From the NCBI GenBank assembly GCA_028285495.1, contig JANQPB010000015.1, positions 1 through 64,000 on the forward strand: a stretch of 64,000 nt of DNA, read 5' to 3'. Each line of letters begins with the position of its first letter. Within the stretch, counting starts at the first letter, position 1. Positions 1 through 8,441 of this stretch are shown here, piece by piece. The notes beneath the pieces are model-generated. The model was not told where the DNA came from. It was given only the letters and a program-made list of their open reading frames with translations, and did no database searches. A program made the translations under genes and the position numbers. The DNA is from Acidimicrobiales bacterium. GTDB lineage: Bacteria; Actinomycetota; Acidimicrobiia; Acidimicrobiales; SZUA-35.

Positions 1-1
1 C

Positions 2-706
2 GAGGTGACCGAGGGGACCGACCCCAACGACGCCAACGACTTCACCGACACCGACAACGACGGCGTACCCGACGCCGTCGAACGCCGAAACGGCACGGAT
101 CCTACAGACGACGACTCCGACGACGACGGCGTCTCGGACGGCACCGAGCTCGCCGAAGGATCAAATCCCAACGACTCGAGTTCGTTTGCCGACACCGACG
201 GCGACGGCGTCCCCAACAGCATCGAGACCAGTCAGGGAACGGACCCCAACGATGCCAACGACTTCCCGGACGCCGATGGCGACGGTGTCTCCGACTACGC
301 CATCGCCCAAGGAGCAAGCCCGCGTCCTCGCCATTGCGGGTTCGACTACACGGGCAACTACGGCGTCGACCAGACCCGTCAGGCCATCGCCCGGCTGTAT
401 CTCGCCCTGTTCCGCCGGACCCCAGACACAAGCGGTCTCGACTACTGGGCCGATTTGGCCGCCGGCGGTGCGTCGATGGACGAGATCCGACGCTGGTTCG
501 TCGAAAGTGCCGAGTTCACCAACCGGTACGGGCCGCTGTCCGACAGCCTGTTCGTCGCTCAAGTCTACGACAACGTTCTCTGTCGAAGTGTCGAGGCCGG
601 CGCGACGAACTATTGGGGCGACCTCCTCGACGGACCATCTCTCAACCGCCAAGCGATGATCGGGCTCATCTTCGACAGCCCCGAGTACGCCGCCCGAGCT
701 TCGTAG
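2..706 (+). CDS. C-terminal part of a surface protein with thrombospondin type-3 repeats and a DUF4214 domain
   Basis: The reading frame is open at the left edge, so the N-terminus lies outside the window. About the first 95 visible residues are Asp-rich calcium-binding repeats of the type DTDxDGVPD/E followed by GTDPxxxND, seen three to four times. They are typical of thrombospondin type-3 repeats in secreted or wall-attached bacterial proteins. The rest (from about residue 118) matches DUF4214: it has the pattern RLYLALFRRTPD, then GLDYW, then FxxSxEF, and ends SPEYAAR. DUF4214 is known as a C-terminal domain of large exported or S-layer-like proteins. An extracellular location is inferred, because the signal peptide is not visible. 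The ligand or substrate is unknown. Confidence 0.8.
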   Translation, partial: EVTEGTDPNDANDFTDTDNDGVPDAVERRNGTDPTDDDSDDDGVSDGTELAEGSNPNDSSSFADTDGDGVPNSIETSQGTDPNDANDFPDADGDGVSDYAIAQGASPRPRHCGFDYTGNYGVDQTRQAIARLYLALFRRTPDTSGLDYWADLAAGGASMDEIRRWFVESAEFTNRYGPLSDSLFVAQVYDNVLCRSVEAGATNYWGDLLDGPSLNRQAMIGLIFDSPEYAARAS

Positions 707-998
707 CCAGACAACGTCAGCGTGGCTCCGACCTGCGACGGTCGGCGGCCCGGGGCGTCGACGTACCGCCGAGCCGAGCGCGACCGTCGGAGCGGTTGCC
801 ATGTCTTGCCGAACTGGCGGGAGGTGGCAGTCGCTCTCGGCCACGCCCACTGGCGTGCTCGGCAACGCCGCCGACACGTGTGAACCGAGGGTGCGACACG
901 CCCTCAGCACGACGTCCACCGTCGCCGTCGATCCGGGGCTCGGTCCCGGGAACGAGACCGAGCCTGGCTCCGCGTCGGCCCGCCGGGTCGAGAGCGGC

Positions 999-1703
999 TC
1001 AGGAGGGATGGTCCTCGACCAACGGCGATGGGCAGACGAACCTGGACAGCCACTCCGGATAGCCGTACGAGTGCTCCGACGACAGCAACAATCGATCCGG
1101 GGGCGGCGCCGGGCTGACCAGGGCCGCCCACGCCGCTCGGAGCAGATCGCCAGGGCGGCCGTCGGATTCACCGAACGCGGCGAAGGCAAACGTCCACGCC
1201 GTCCTGTCGTCGGTCGACACCGCGGCGATCTCGACGTCGCAGCCCTGACCGGTCATGGCCCGAGTTGCGTCGGTGAGCGCCACCTCCCGGCCGTCCCGCC
1301 CGAAACGGCGCTTGATCACCTTCTTGTCGACGTCGACCCAGGCCACCTGGTCACCGGGGCAGATCCGTCCGTCGGCCGGGCTCCATCGCTCCCACTGCTC
1401 CAGCCGGCCAACCAACCGGTGGTCGGCGACGAAGGGCACCGGAGGGCGGGCGCGGAGCTTGAGCTCCAGAGTCGATCCGTCGCGCCGCTTCACGCCGACA
1501 TCGACCTGACCGTCGAGGCGGTACGTGTCGCTCCGCTCCTCGACCAGGCCGCCCGTGCCCGCGATGAACCAGTTCAGCACCTGGGCCGGAGGTCGACCTT
1601 CGAAGAACCACCGCACCTCGCTCGTGCGATCGACCGTGACCTCCGGTCTCCCATGCTCCCGTGTGGGCTGGAGAGCTCCCTCAGCCCGCCGAGATCCAGG
1701 CAT
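999..1703 (-). CDS. Conserved hypothetical protein, possibly CYTH-like
   Basis: A 234-residue protein read from ATG at 1703. The longer open frame upstream has non-protein-like composition, so I trimmed it. The core begins with EVRWFF and continues with alternating charged and hydrophobic strands (GVKRRDG, LELKLR, WVDVDKKVIKRRF), then AFAAFGE and a tail of short helices. The EVxW opening and the ELKLR and VDKKVIKR strands recall the beta-tunnel of CYTH/triphosphate-tunnel proteins, which bind triphosphates. I cannot identify the full set of catalytic glutamates, so that is only a suggestion. It is transcribed in the same direction as the FG-GAP gene upstream, 145 bp away. Confidence 0.55.
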   Translation of the reverse strand: MPGSRRAEGALQPTREHGRPEVTVDRTSEVRWFFEGRPPAQVLNWFIAGTGGLVEERSDTYRLDGQVDVGVKRRDGSTLELKLRARPPVPFVADHRLVGRLEQWERWSPADGRICPGDQVAWVDVDKKVIKRRFGRDGREVALTDATRAMTGQGCDVEIAAVSTDDRTAWTFAFAAFGESDGRPGDLLRAAWAALVSPAPPPDRLLLSSEHSYGYPEWLSRFVCPSPLVEDHPS

Positions 1704-1848
1704 GTCGGCTCGCGCTCCCTCCGCTGGCTTCGGTGGACGGCAACACCTTGACGGCTCGATTCGAACCTGACGCACGACGACCGAGAGGGCAAGGGCCGAA
1801 GGTCGGTTCGTCGTGACCGCAGAGCCCAGGCTGGCCGAGCGGGCGCCG

Positions 1849-3774
1849 TCACTCGCACGAGACGCACTCGTAGGTGGCGACGAGCACGGTGTCTCCCGGT
1901 GCTGCGATCCACCGGTGCGTGGCGTGGCCTCCCGCCGTCCATGCGTCGAGCACCCAGCTCTGGCCGTCGATGGTGACCGACTCGGGGGCGGCGATCGTGT
2001 ACTCGGCCCCGGCCGTGACGTCCACCGGCCCGGTGACCGGAGTGTCATCGAGACGCAGCGGCACGCCGGCCGGCTCCGAGCGGAGCTCGAGCCGGGCCGC
2101 CGGCATCTCGACGTCCGGCGGGGTCAGCCCGGATGCGGCGATCACCTGACGGGCACCGACGTTGCCGAACCAGCCGTTGGACACGAGCACGGCGTCCCGC
2201 CCGCTGCCCCAGAAGTCGGGGAGAACCTGGGCGCTGTCGCCGAGCCCGGTCGCCGCCTGGGGGACGTCGACCCGCCGCAGGGCGATCCCACTCCCGTCGC
2301 TCTCGTTCAGCAGCGCGAAGTCGGCGCCGGGATCCGACGGGGCGAGGCCGCTCGCCTGCTGCACGACGAAGACGTCCTCACGCCCGTCGCCGTCGAGATC
2401 CGGCAGCGCCAGATCCCGGCCCGCCGCCACCGGAATCCGGTGATCGATCCTCGGGAACCGGCCGCTGCGACCCAACCGCACCTGGAGCTCGGTGTCGGTC
2501 AGCACCAGCACATCGGGCGACCCGTCGGCGTCCAGATCGGTCACTGCGACCGAGCGGGCGACCGTGGTCTTCGGGATGCCGCCCGACACGCGAGCGAAGG
2601 TGCCGTCACCCCGGTTGCGGAACAGGTGGAGGACGAACTGGCGGCACACGATGAGGTCGGTGTCGCCGTCGGCGTCGACGTCCGCAGCGATGGTGCAGTT
2701 CACCTGCCGTTGCCCGTTTGCGACACCGACACCGACCTCGCGGAGGTAGCCGTCGTCGTTGCGGAGATAGCGATTGGTCGACCGGGCCGAGCCGGTGTTC
2801 ACCGCCGAGATGAACACGTCGTCGTCGCCGTCGAGGTCGGCGTCGAGCGTCACGGGATAGCGGGACCGGTCCATCGTCGCCGTCGGGTCGAGGCGGGTGG
2901 AACCACCGTTGACGAACGTGCCGTCGTCCTGCTGCAGCCACAGCCCTTCGGTCTTCTCACAGGCGCCGATGCAGGCACCGACCGCCTCGTACAGGTCGAG
3001 TCGACCGTCGAGGTCGAAGTCGCCGACGGCGCACCCGTGATTGTCCTTGTGGGGCAGATCCGGGTCGGTCGGCGATCGGTCGGTCAGCAGGTCGCCCTCC
3101 GACCAGTCCGTTGCGTGATCCTCTGCGAACGTGCCGTTGGCGAGTCCGAAGTAGACGTCCCAGGGACCGTCGTAGTGGTTCGACCAGACGACGTCGAGAT
3201 GCCCGTCGGCGTCGAGATCGGCCACGCACGGCTTGCCGAACGTGTGACCGAGCCCGTCGGCGCTGTCGACCCCGAGTCCGAGTGCGTCGACGTAGTCGGC
3301 GAAGCCGAGCCCGGTCCCACCCGGCAGCGTCGTTGCCGTGGTCGACGTCGGCGGTGCGGTCGTCGTGGTCGTCACGGGCGACAGCGGGGCGACCGTGACC
3401 TCGGTCCACTCGTTCCGCCACTTGTTGCGGACACGACTGCCGATGGCGACGGTGTAGGTCCCGGGCGCGAGGCCGTCGAACACGATCGGGCCGGTTCCGC
3501 GGGTCTGCGTGATCGTCGACCAGGACTCGCTGCCCATCCGGATGCGGTACCGGTACTTGGAGGCGAGCGGGACCGGATCCCACGACGCCGTCAGGGACCC
3601 GACGCCGGGTACCACGGAGACGGTCGGCGCCGTGCGCACGCCGGGCACGACGACGGGGTCGGCGGGGACCTCGGCGTCGGCGTCCGGCAACGGCGAACCG
3701 ACCAGCGCCAGCACGCAGGCGACGGCGACGACGACAGCGACCATCGGGCCGCTCCTCCGTGATTGACCGACCAT
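1849..3774 (-). CDS. Secreted FG-GAP/VCBS repeat protein with N-terminal Fn3-like domain
   Basis: A 641-residue exported protein. From ATG at 3774 the N-terminus has Arg residues and then a hydrophobic stretch (MVAVVVAVACVLALVG) ending near an Ala-Asp-Ala site, a typical signal peptide. Residues about 45-125 look like a fibronectin-III-type sandwich. A Thr-rich linker follows, and then at least six FG-GAP/VCBS calcium-binding repeats (ADLDADGHLDVV, GDFDLDGRLDL, DADLDGDDDVF, ADVDADGDTDL, TDLDADGSPDV, PDLDGDGREDV), which suggests a beta-propeller. The C-terminus has a small Cys-x-x-Cys end. A strong purine-rich site (GGGGGAGG) lies 4 nt before the start. Such proteins are usually surface adhesins or polysaccharide binders; the specific ligand is unknown. 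Confidence 0.85.
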   Translation of the reverse strand: MVGQSRRSGPMVAVVVAVACVLALVGSPLPDADAEVPADPVVVPGVRTAPTVSVVPGVGSLTASWDPVPLASKYRYRIRMGSESWSTITQTRGTGPIVFDGLAPGTYTVAIGSRVRNKWRNEWTEVTVAPLSPVTTTTTAPPTSTTATTLPGGTGLGFADYVDALGLGVDSADGLGHTFGKPCVADLDADGHLDVVWSNHYDGPWDVYFGLANGTFAEDHATDWSEGDLLTDRSPTDPDLPHKDNHGCAVGDFDLDGRLDLYEAVGACIGACEKTEGLWLQQDDGTFVNGGSTRLDPTATMDRSRYPVTLDADLDGDDDVFISAVNTGSARSTNRYLRNDDGYLREVGVGVANGQRQVNCTIAADVDADGDTDLIVCRQFVLHLFRNRGDGTFARVSGGIPKTTVARSVAVTDLDADGSPDVLVLTDTELQVRLGRSGRFPRIDHRIPVAAGRDLALPDLDGDGREDVFVVQQASGLAPSDPGADFALLNESDGSGIALRRVDVPQAATGLGDSAQVLPDFWGSGRDAVLVSNGWFGNVGARQVIAASGLTPPDVEMPAARLELRSEPAGVPLRLDDTPVTGPVDVTAGAEYTIAAPESVTIDGQSWVLDAWTAGGHATHRWIAAPGDTVLVATYECVSCE

Positions 3775-3972
3775 GAGCCTCCCCCGAGCCGTGCGCGACC
3801 GTGCTCCCGCCGTCGGATGCCGTCGCTGAAACCCACCTGGTCCCGAACGATACTCCCCGGGCAACGCCCGGCCCCCATGCTCGACGTCGCCTGAGTCGGA
3901 TCGCCCAGCCAGTGTGCTCGAGCAGGCCAAGCGGCCGAAGGCCGGCCCGAGGCGGAACCGGGGTGACCGGGA

Positions 3973-5118
3973 TCAGGACGAGCCGGGCTCGATGGCCCGA
4001 TGGGCCACCACGGCGGCGATCGCATAGATGGCGGCGCCGATACCAAGGCCGACGGTTCGCTGCTCGAACAGGTCGAGGGCGACCCAGCCGATGATCGGAC
4101 CGCTCGCCGCCCCGAGGTCGTTGGCGGTGACGTAGCGGGCGAGCGCCCGCGAGCCCTGGCGGCCGGTGAACCCGAGCAAGGCGGCGGCCAGGGCCGTGCC
4201 CGAGGTGAAGAACGCGAGGACGGCGGCGATGAGCACCGGGAGCGACGACGACAGCGCGGCGACGGCCAGGGCGAGCGCGCCGAGGCAGAACGCCCCCGTG
4301 CCGGCGACCCGAACGCCGAGATGATCGGAGAGCGAGCCGAGCCGAGCCGCCGCCCCGGTCTCGAGCACGAACCTGACGGCGAGGATCGCTCCGGTCAGTG
4401 AGGCGGCCGACAGCCAGCCCCCGGCGTCGATCTGCTCGTCGAGCACCGCTCCGAGGGTGGCCATCACCAGCCCAGGCCCGACCATGCCATGGGCGAACCC
4501 GAGGACGCCGGCGACGAGGTGACGATCGCCCGCAGTGCTCTCGACCACCGGCCGCGGTCCGACCGGCGCGAATCCGGCGAACGAGAGGGGGATCGCCAAC
4601 GCCGAGAGCCCGGCCAGGAGGAGCAGCGCCGGGCCGAAGCCGAGGCGGTCGACCAGCAGCGCGCCGCCGAAGAGACCGCCGACCGAACCGGCCCGCGAGA
4701 TCCCGCCTAGCCGGCCCGCGGCGTGCCCGGCCCGTTCCCCCGGCGTCACGGCCATCACGCTCAGAATTCCGAGGTGGCGGATGAACGACCAGCACAGACC
4801 CCAGACCAGGCGAGCCAGCACGAACAGGGCGAAACCCGGGGTGGTGGCATAGACCGCCGTCGTCGCCGCGCCCAGGGTGACCGCAGCGACGAAGAACGAG
4901 CGGTGGTCGCCGACGCCCTGCAGGCGATGGGCCAACTCGTTCGTACCCAGGCGGATCCAGCGGTTGGCCGAGAGGATGATGCCGACCTCGATCGGTCGGA
5001 GACCGAGCTCGTCGAAGAACACGGGCAACGTCGAGTAGAGGGCCTGGTCACCGAGCAGGGAGAATGCGGTTGCTGCCCCGATCAGCCAGACGGTGGATCT
5101 CGGCGCGACGGACGGCAT
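3973..5118 (-). CDS. MFS transporter
   Basis: A 381-residue membrane protein from ATG at 5118. The open frame extends upstream, but that part lacks membrane character. The first helix is VWLIGAATAFSLLGDQALY. About 11-12 hydrophobic segments follow, with the short basic cytoplasmic loop (RLQGVGDHRSFF) after helix 2 that major facilitator proteins carry. It diverges from the hydrolase-like gene at 5317, with about 200 bp between them. In other bacteria phloroglucinol-type hydrolases often lie next to exporters, so a role in exporting an aromatic compound is possible but only inferred. The substrate cannot be read from the sequence. Confidence 0.85.
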   Translation of the reverse strand: MPSVAPRSTVWLIGAATAFSLLGDQALYSTLPVFFDELGLRPIEVGIILSANRWIRLGTNELAHRLQGVGDHRSFFVAAVTLGAATTAVYATTPGFALFVLARLVWGLCWSFIRHLGILSVMAVTPGERAGHAAGRLGGISRAGSVGGLFGGALLVDRLGFGPALLLLAGLSALAIPLSFAGFAPVGPRPVVESTAGDRHLVAGVLGFAHGMVGPGLVMATLGAVLDEQIDAGGWLSAASLTGAILAVRFVLETGAAARLGSLSDHLGVRVAGTGAFCLGALALAVAALSSSLPVLIAAVLAFFTSGTALAAALLGFTGRQGSRALARYVTANDLGAASGPIIGWVALDLFEQRTVGLGIGAAIYAIAAVVAHRAIEPGSS

Positions 5119-5303
5119 CGCTGGTGCGCTCCTCGAGCGGCCAGGTGCCCGGTCGGCCGCCGAGGGCACGCTACTGCACGAGGCCCGGGCGCGAGCACGA
5201 GTTCCCGCCTCACGAGGAGCGACGACGATCGTGTCGGTTGCCTGTTGCCGACCACGTGTGCGCTTGCTAGGCAGTCGCTGAGGCCCGTGCCGTGCCGTGG
5301 ATG

Positions 5304-5309
5304 AGGAGG
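5304..5309 (+). promoter_or_regulatory. Ribosome binding site deciding the GTG start at 5317
   Basis: AGGAGG lies 7 nt before GTG at 5317. An upstream ATG at 5301 is in another frame. The site supports GTG as the true start of the DAPG-hydrolase-like gene. Confidence 0.75.
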
Positions 5310-5316
5310 CCGACCG

Positions 5317-6000
5317 GTGGACTACGACTTCGATCGACTGCTCGATCCCGCTCCCCTGGCCCTGGAGATGGGCTACCGCCGGCTCGAGTCCGGCGTCATC
5401 GACATCGCCGTTCGCACGGACCTGCACGGGTGCACCGGAGCCATGCTGGAGTGGTGGTTCGGGTCGCGACCGGGCGATCGGGAGTACCGCTGGTGGCATC
5501 CACTCGATCACGTCTCGTCAAGCTGGGATGGTGGCGAGGCAGGCGCCGCAGTCGGGTCGACGCACGTCGTCCGGGAGCGGATGACCGACCTGCCGGCCCA
5601 GGATCTGCTGATCCAGTTCCGCGATCCGACCGAAGCGTTCGACGAGCGGAAGCTCCGGGCAGCGCGAGCGTCCGGCGCCGTCTCGGGTCTCGTCTATGGT
5701 CACGCCGCACCACAGGACCTCGCTCAGTACACCCCCGACGGCGCGCTCGTCGGGACGAGGTTGATCCATCTCTGCCGAGACACGGGTTGGGGGGCGGTGT
5801 TGCGCAGCCGGTTCCTGTTCGGCTTCGACCTGCCCGAATTGGGGCTCACCCCGAAGCAACTCGGAGACATGATCCCCGAGGGCGTCGGCCCCAACCTCCT
5901 CCAGCACTGCTACGACGAGTTCACGTTCCTGTCGCGGGTGCTCCCGGCGATCCATACCGCCGAGCACCTCGACCGGGGCGCCATCGAGCGGCCCTGGTAG
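5317..6000 (+). CDS. DAPG hydrolase (PhlG)-like protein
   Basis: A 227-residue protein from a GTG start with a perfect Shine-Dalgarno site. It has the layout of the PhlG/phloretin-hydrolase family, zinc enzymes that cleave a carbon-carbon bond between an acyl group and a phloroglucinol ring. Visible landmarks are GAMLEWWFG, the WWHPLDH segment supplying a His, the LIHLCRDTGWG segment with another His, and a C-terminal HCYDEFTFL supplying His and Glu. In 2,4-diacetylphloroglucinol hydrolase the metal ligands are His/Glu residues in similar places; the residue-by-residue match here is my inference. It diverges from an MFS transporter. The substrate is unknown and may be any acylated phenol or diketone. 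Confidence 0.65.
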   Translation: MDYDFDRLLDPAPLALEMGYRRLESGVIDIAVRTDLHGCTGAMLEWWFGSRPGDREYRWWHPLDHVSSSWDGGEAGAAVGSTHVVRERMTDLPAQDLLIQFRDPTEAFDERKLRAARASGAVSGLVYGHAAPQDLAQYTPDGALVGTRLIHLCRDTGWGAVLRSRFLFGFDLPELGLTPKQLGDMIPEGVGPNLLQHCYDEFTFLSRVLPAIHTAEHLDRGAIERPW

Positions 6001-6123
6001 CGGGACCCTCGTCCCCGAGCCACGAGGTCGGTCGAGTATCGAGCCGGCGGTGACCGCTGGAACGACGAGCTCCCGGGGAGTCGGCTCCTGTCACCGTCCA
6101 GCGTTGTCCATCGCCGACCGGGC

Positions 6124-6129
6124 TAGGTT
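6124..6129 (+). promoter_or_regulatory. -10 box of a leaderless promoter
   Basis: TAGGTT followed by 8 nt and then ATG at 6138, with no Shine-Dalgarno site. The same hexamer and the same spacing occur before the gene at 47146. Confidence 0.55.
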
Positions 6130-6137
6130 CGAGCGGG

Positions 6138-6995
6138 ATGGCGACGATCGGTCTGGTGACGTGCCTGGCGTACCCCGAGGTCACGGCCGACGATCGGTTG
6201 CTGGTCGCCGCGCTGGAACGTCGAGGCCACGGGGCGGTCGCCGTTCCCTGGAACGGCGCCCGGCGGGCCGCCGTCGATGCCGATCTGCTGCTGCTTCGCT
6301 CGGCCTGGGACGTCTGGCGCGACGAGGTGACCCACCGCCGCTACCTGTCGTGGCTCGACTGGGTCGAGGCCGAGGGGATCGAGCTGTGGAACCCGCCGTC
6401 GACGGCTCGGTGGAGTCTCGACAAGCGCTACGTCGTCGGTCTGGCCGCTGGCTCCGTTCGGGTGCCCCGGACCGTCGAGGTCACCGCCGGCCAGCTGGCG
6501 AAGACGATGGCCGACGTTGGCTGGAGCGAGGCCGTCCTCAAGCCCGCTGTCGGCGGGAGCGGCGACGGTGTCGAGCTGATCGACGGCGCCCGAGCCCGAC
6601 AGCTCGACGAGACCGGGCTGACACCGGCGTGGACGCCATGGATGGTCCAGGAGTTCGTGCCCGAGATCAGATCCCGGGGCGAGACGAGCATCGCCGTGAT
6701 CGACGGTGAGGTGAGCCACGCGGTCCAGAAGCGACCCGGGCCGGGCGAGTACCGGTCCAACAGCGCCTTCGGCGTCACCGTCACCCGGATCGAGGCCGAC
6801 CGCCTCCCGATGCCGGAGGTGGAGGCGCTCCTGTCGGTCGCACCACGGCCGCTGCTCTACGCCAGGATCGACCTCGTGATCGGTGACGAGATCTCGCTCA
6901 TCGAGATCGAGACCGTCGACCCGGCGCTGTGGTTCTCGACATCGGTCGAGGCGGCCGACCGGCTCGCCGCGGCCGTGGAGGCTCGCCTGCCCTGA
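6138..6995 (+). CDS. ATP-grasp domain protein (glutathione synthetase/RimK-like)
   Basis: A 285-residue protein whose ATG follows a leaderless-type -10 box. The N-terminal half is a Rossmann-like pre-ATP-grasp domain (TIGLVTCLAYPEVTADD, then DLLLLRSAWDVW). The ATP-grasp part has the nucleotide-binding Lys in AVLKPAVGGSGDGVEL, the hinge MVQEFVPEI, and the metal-binding end LIEIETVDPALW. The family joins a carboxylate to an amine or thiol through an acyl phosphate. The WNPP and SLDKRY motifs are shared with actinobacterial glutathione-synthetase-like proteins of unknown substrate. It stands alone, 120 bp from the convergent siderophore-binding gene. Confidence 0.75.
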   Translation: MATIGLVTCLAYPEVTADDRLLVAALERRGHGAVAVPWNGARRAAVDADLLLLRSAWDVWRDEVTHRRYLSWLDWVEAEGIELWNPPSTARWSLDKRYVVGLAAGSVRVPRTVEVTAGQLAKTMADVGWSEAVLKPAVGGSGDGVELIDGARARQLDETGLTPAWTPWMVQEFVPEIRSRGETSIAVIDGEVSHAVQKRPGPGEYRSNSAFGVTVTRIEADRLPMPEVEALLSVAPRPLLYARIDLVIGDEISLIEIETVDPALWFSTSVEAADRLAAAVEARLP

Positions 6996-7115
6996 CCTCC
7001 GCCGACGGGCCCGTGGCGTCGTCGATCGCCACGCGGTCGGCCGCGGCGGTCGGCACCGCCGGGTCCCGGAACCGGCGGCGTGGAGCGGGGCTCGACGTTG
7101 GTCGACGGACCCGGA

Positions 7116-8384
7116 TCAGCCGGCTGCGGCGAACGCGTCGTTGGCCGACGCGATCGCGGCCGACGCCGTGTCGAAGCTCAGCGACGAGAAGTACTCGTAG
7201 ACGTACACGTTGCCGTTCTGGACCGCCGGAATGGCGTTCCAGATCTCGCTGCCGATCAGGTTGCCGAGCAGTTCGGCGGAGGCCTCCCGCTCCTCGGGCG
7301 TGTAGCCCGACGTGTGGACGAACAGGTGGTCGGCGTCGATGGACGGCAACAGCTCCTCGGAGATGTCGAGAGTGAAGCCGGTCCCGACCAGCTCGAAGAG
7401 GTTCGCCCCCGGCTCGAAGCCGCAGAAGTCGTACAGCCAGCGGGTGTCGGCCTGTGGCGTGACCGGACCGTCGAAGGCGGTGACGGCGCCGTTCAGCTGC
7501 GGGTGGGTGCCGTTGATCCCCAGCATGACAACGGTCTCGTCGCCGATGGCCTCCCTCAGCGGGGCGCAGGCGTCGACCAGCTCCTGGGTCTTGGCCGTGA
7601 CCACCGACGTCATCTCGGCCTCGTCGGTCCCCAACGCGATCCCCAGCTCGCGGGCGAGGGTCTGGAAGTAGGCGACCGGGTCGCCGCTCGGCACCAGCGT
7701 CGGCGCGATCTCCGACAGCAGCGCGTAGTGATCGTCGGCGTCGGCGCCGCTCCAGAAGATCTCGCCGTAGGCGAGGATCAGATCGGGCCGGAGGGCGGCG
7801 ACCGCCTCGAAGTTGGTCTGGTAGGTGGCCTCGTTCAGGAACTCGGCATCGGCGCTGACGTCGCTCCAGTTGGGCAGACCGACCGAGTCGGCGTAGTACT
7901 CGGCCCCGACCCAGTTCAGGTCCAACTCGATCGCCGTCGGCAGCATCGACGCATCCGAGTAGATCCGCTGCGGATCGGCCGGGATCTCGACCTCACCGAA
8001 CCGGTGCTTCACCAGCAGCGTGTCGCCCCGGTCCTCGATCAGCTCGAACATCGTCGGTGCCGGATCCAGGGCGGGAAATCCGGTGACCTCGAACGAATCG
8101 TCGATCGACAGGTCGGCCATGGACTCGGCCGGCTCCGACCCGGACGCCGACGTATCCTCGCTCGCATCCTCGGCCGGCTCCGACCCGGACGCCGACGCAT
8201 CCTCGCTCGCATCCTCGGCCGGCTCCGACGCCGCCGTCGGGGCCGAGTCGCCGCCGGAGGCCGCGGTGTCCGCCTCGTCGTCATCGCCACAGGCCGCAGC
8301 GATCAGGGCCATGGCAACCAGGGCCGCCATCGAGCGCCGGAGCAACGAGGCCGTGGCCCGGTTCGCATCTGGCCGAGTGATCAT
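7116..8384 (-). CDS. Siderophore ABC-transporter substrate-binding lipoprotein
   Basis: A 422-residue lipoprotein. The signal peptide ends in a lipobox (LIAAAC, Cys32) followed by an acidic, low-complexity Ser/Glu/Ala linker with a perfect 15-residue repeat. The folded part is a TroA/FecB-type periplasmic-binding domain: VEIPADPQRI, an LRPDLILAYGE strand, LLSEIAPTL, and a C-terminal AVQNGNVYVYE segment. Proteins of this kind deliver ferric siderophores to an ABC permease, but no permease or ATPase gene is in the window. It lies 57 bp downstream of a second binding protein and is probably co-transcribed with it under the iron box near 9700. It is more diverged from the regulator-fused domain than that second protein is. 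Confidence 0.85.
   Translation of the reverse strand: MITRPDANRATASLLRRSMAALVAMALIAAACGDDDEADTAASGGDSAPTAASEPAEDASEDASASGSEPAEDASEDTSASGSEPAESMADLSIDDSFEVTGFPALDPAPTMFELIEDRGDTLLVKHRFGEVEIPADPQRIYSDASMLPTAIELDLNWVGAEYYADSVGLPNWSDVSADAEFLNEATYQTNFEAVAALRPDLILAYGEIFWSGADADDHYALLSEIAPTLVPSGDPVAYFQTLARELGIALGTDEAEMTSVVTAKTQELVDACAPLREAIGDETVVMLGINGTHPQLNGAVTAFDGPVTPQADTRWLYDFCGFEPGANLFELVGTGFTLDISEELLPSIDADHLFVHTSGYTPEEREASAELLGNLIGSEIWNAIPAVQNGNVYVYEYFSSLSFDTASAAIASANDAFAAAG
8125..8230. repeat. 45-bp tandem repeat inside a lipoprotein linker
   Basis: Two full copies of a 45-bp unit start at 8125 and 8170, with a partial third from 8215. They encode the SEPAEDASEDASASG-type linker. One substitution separates the two full copies, so the duplication is recent or homogenised. 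Confidence 0.85.
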
Positions 8385-8441
8385 GTGCCGCTCCTTCGGT
8401 GGGTGTCAGCGTGTCGCCAGGCGGCGACTCGTACGCTCGGC

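Noticed and set aside
1813..3762. 649-codon plus-strand frame opposite the FG-GAP gene
   Set aside because: It is antisense to six clear calcium-binding repeats and a signal peptide, and its translation has no recognisable features.
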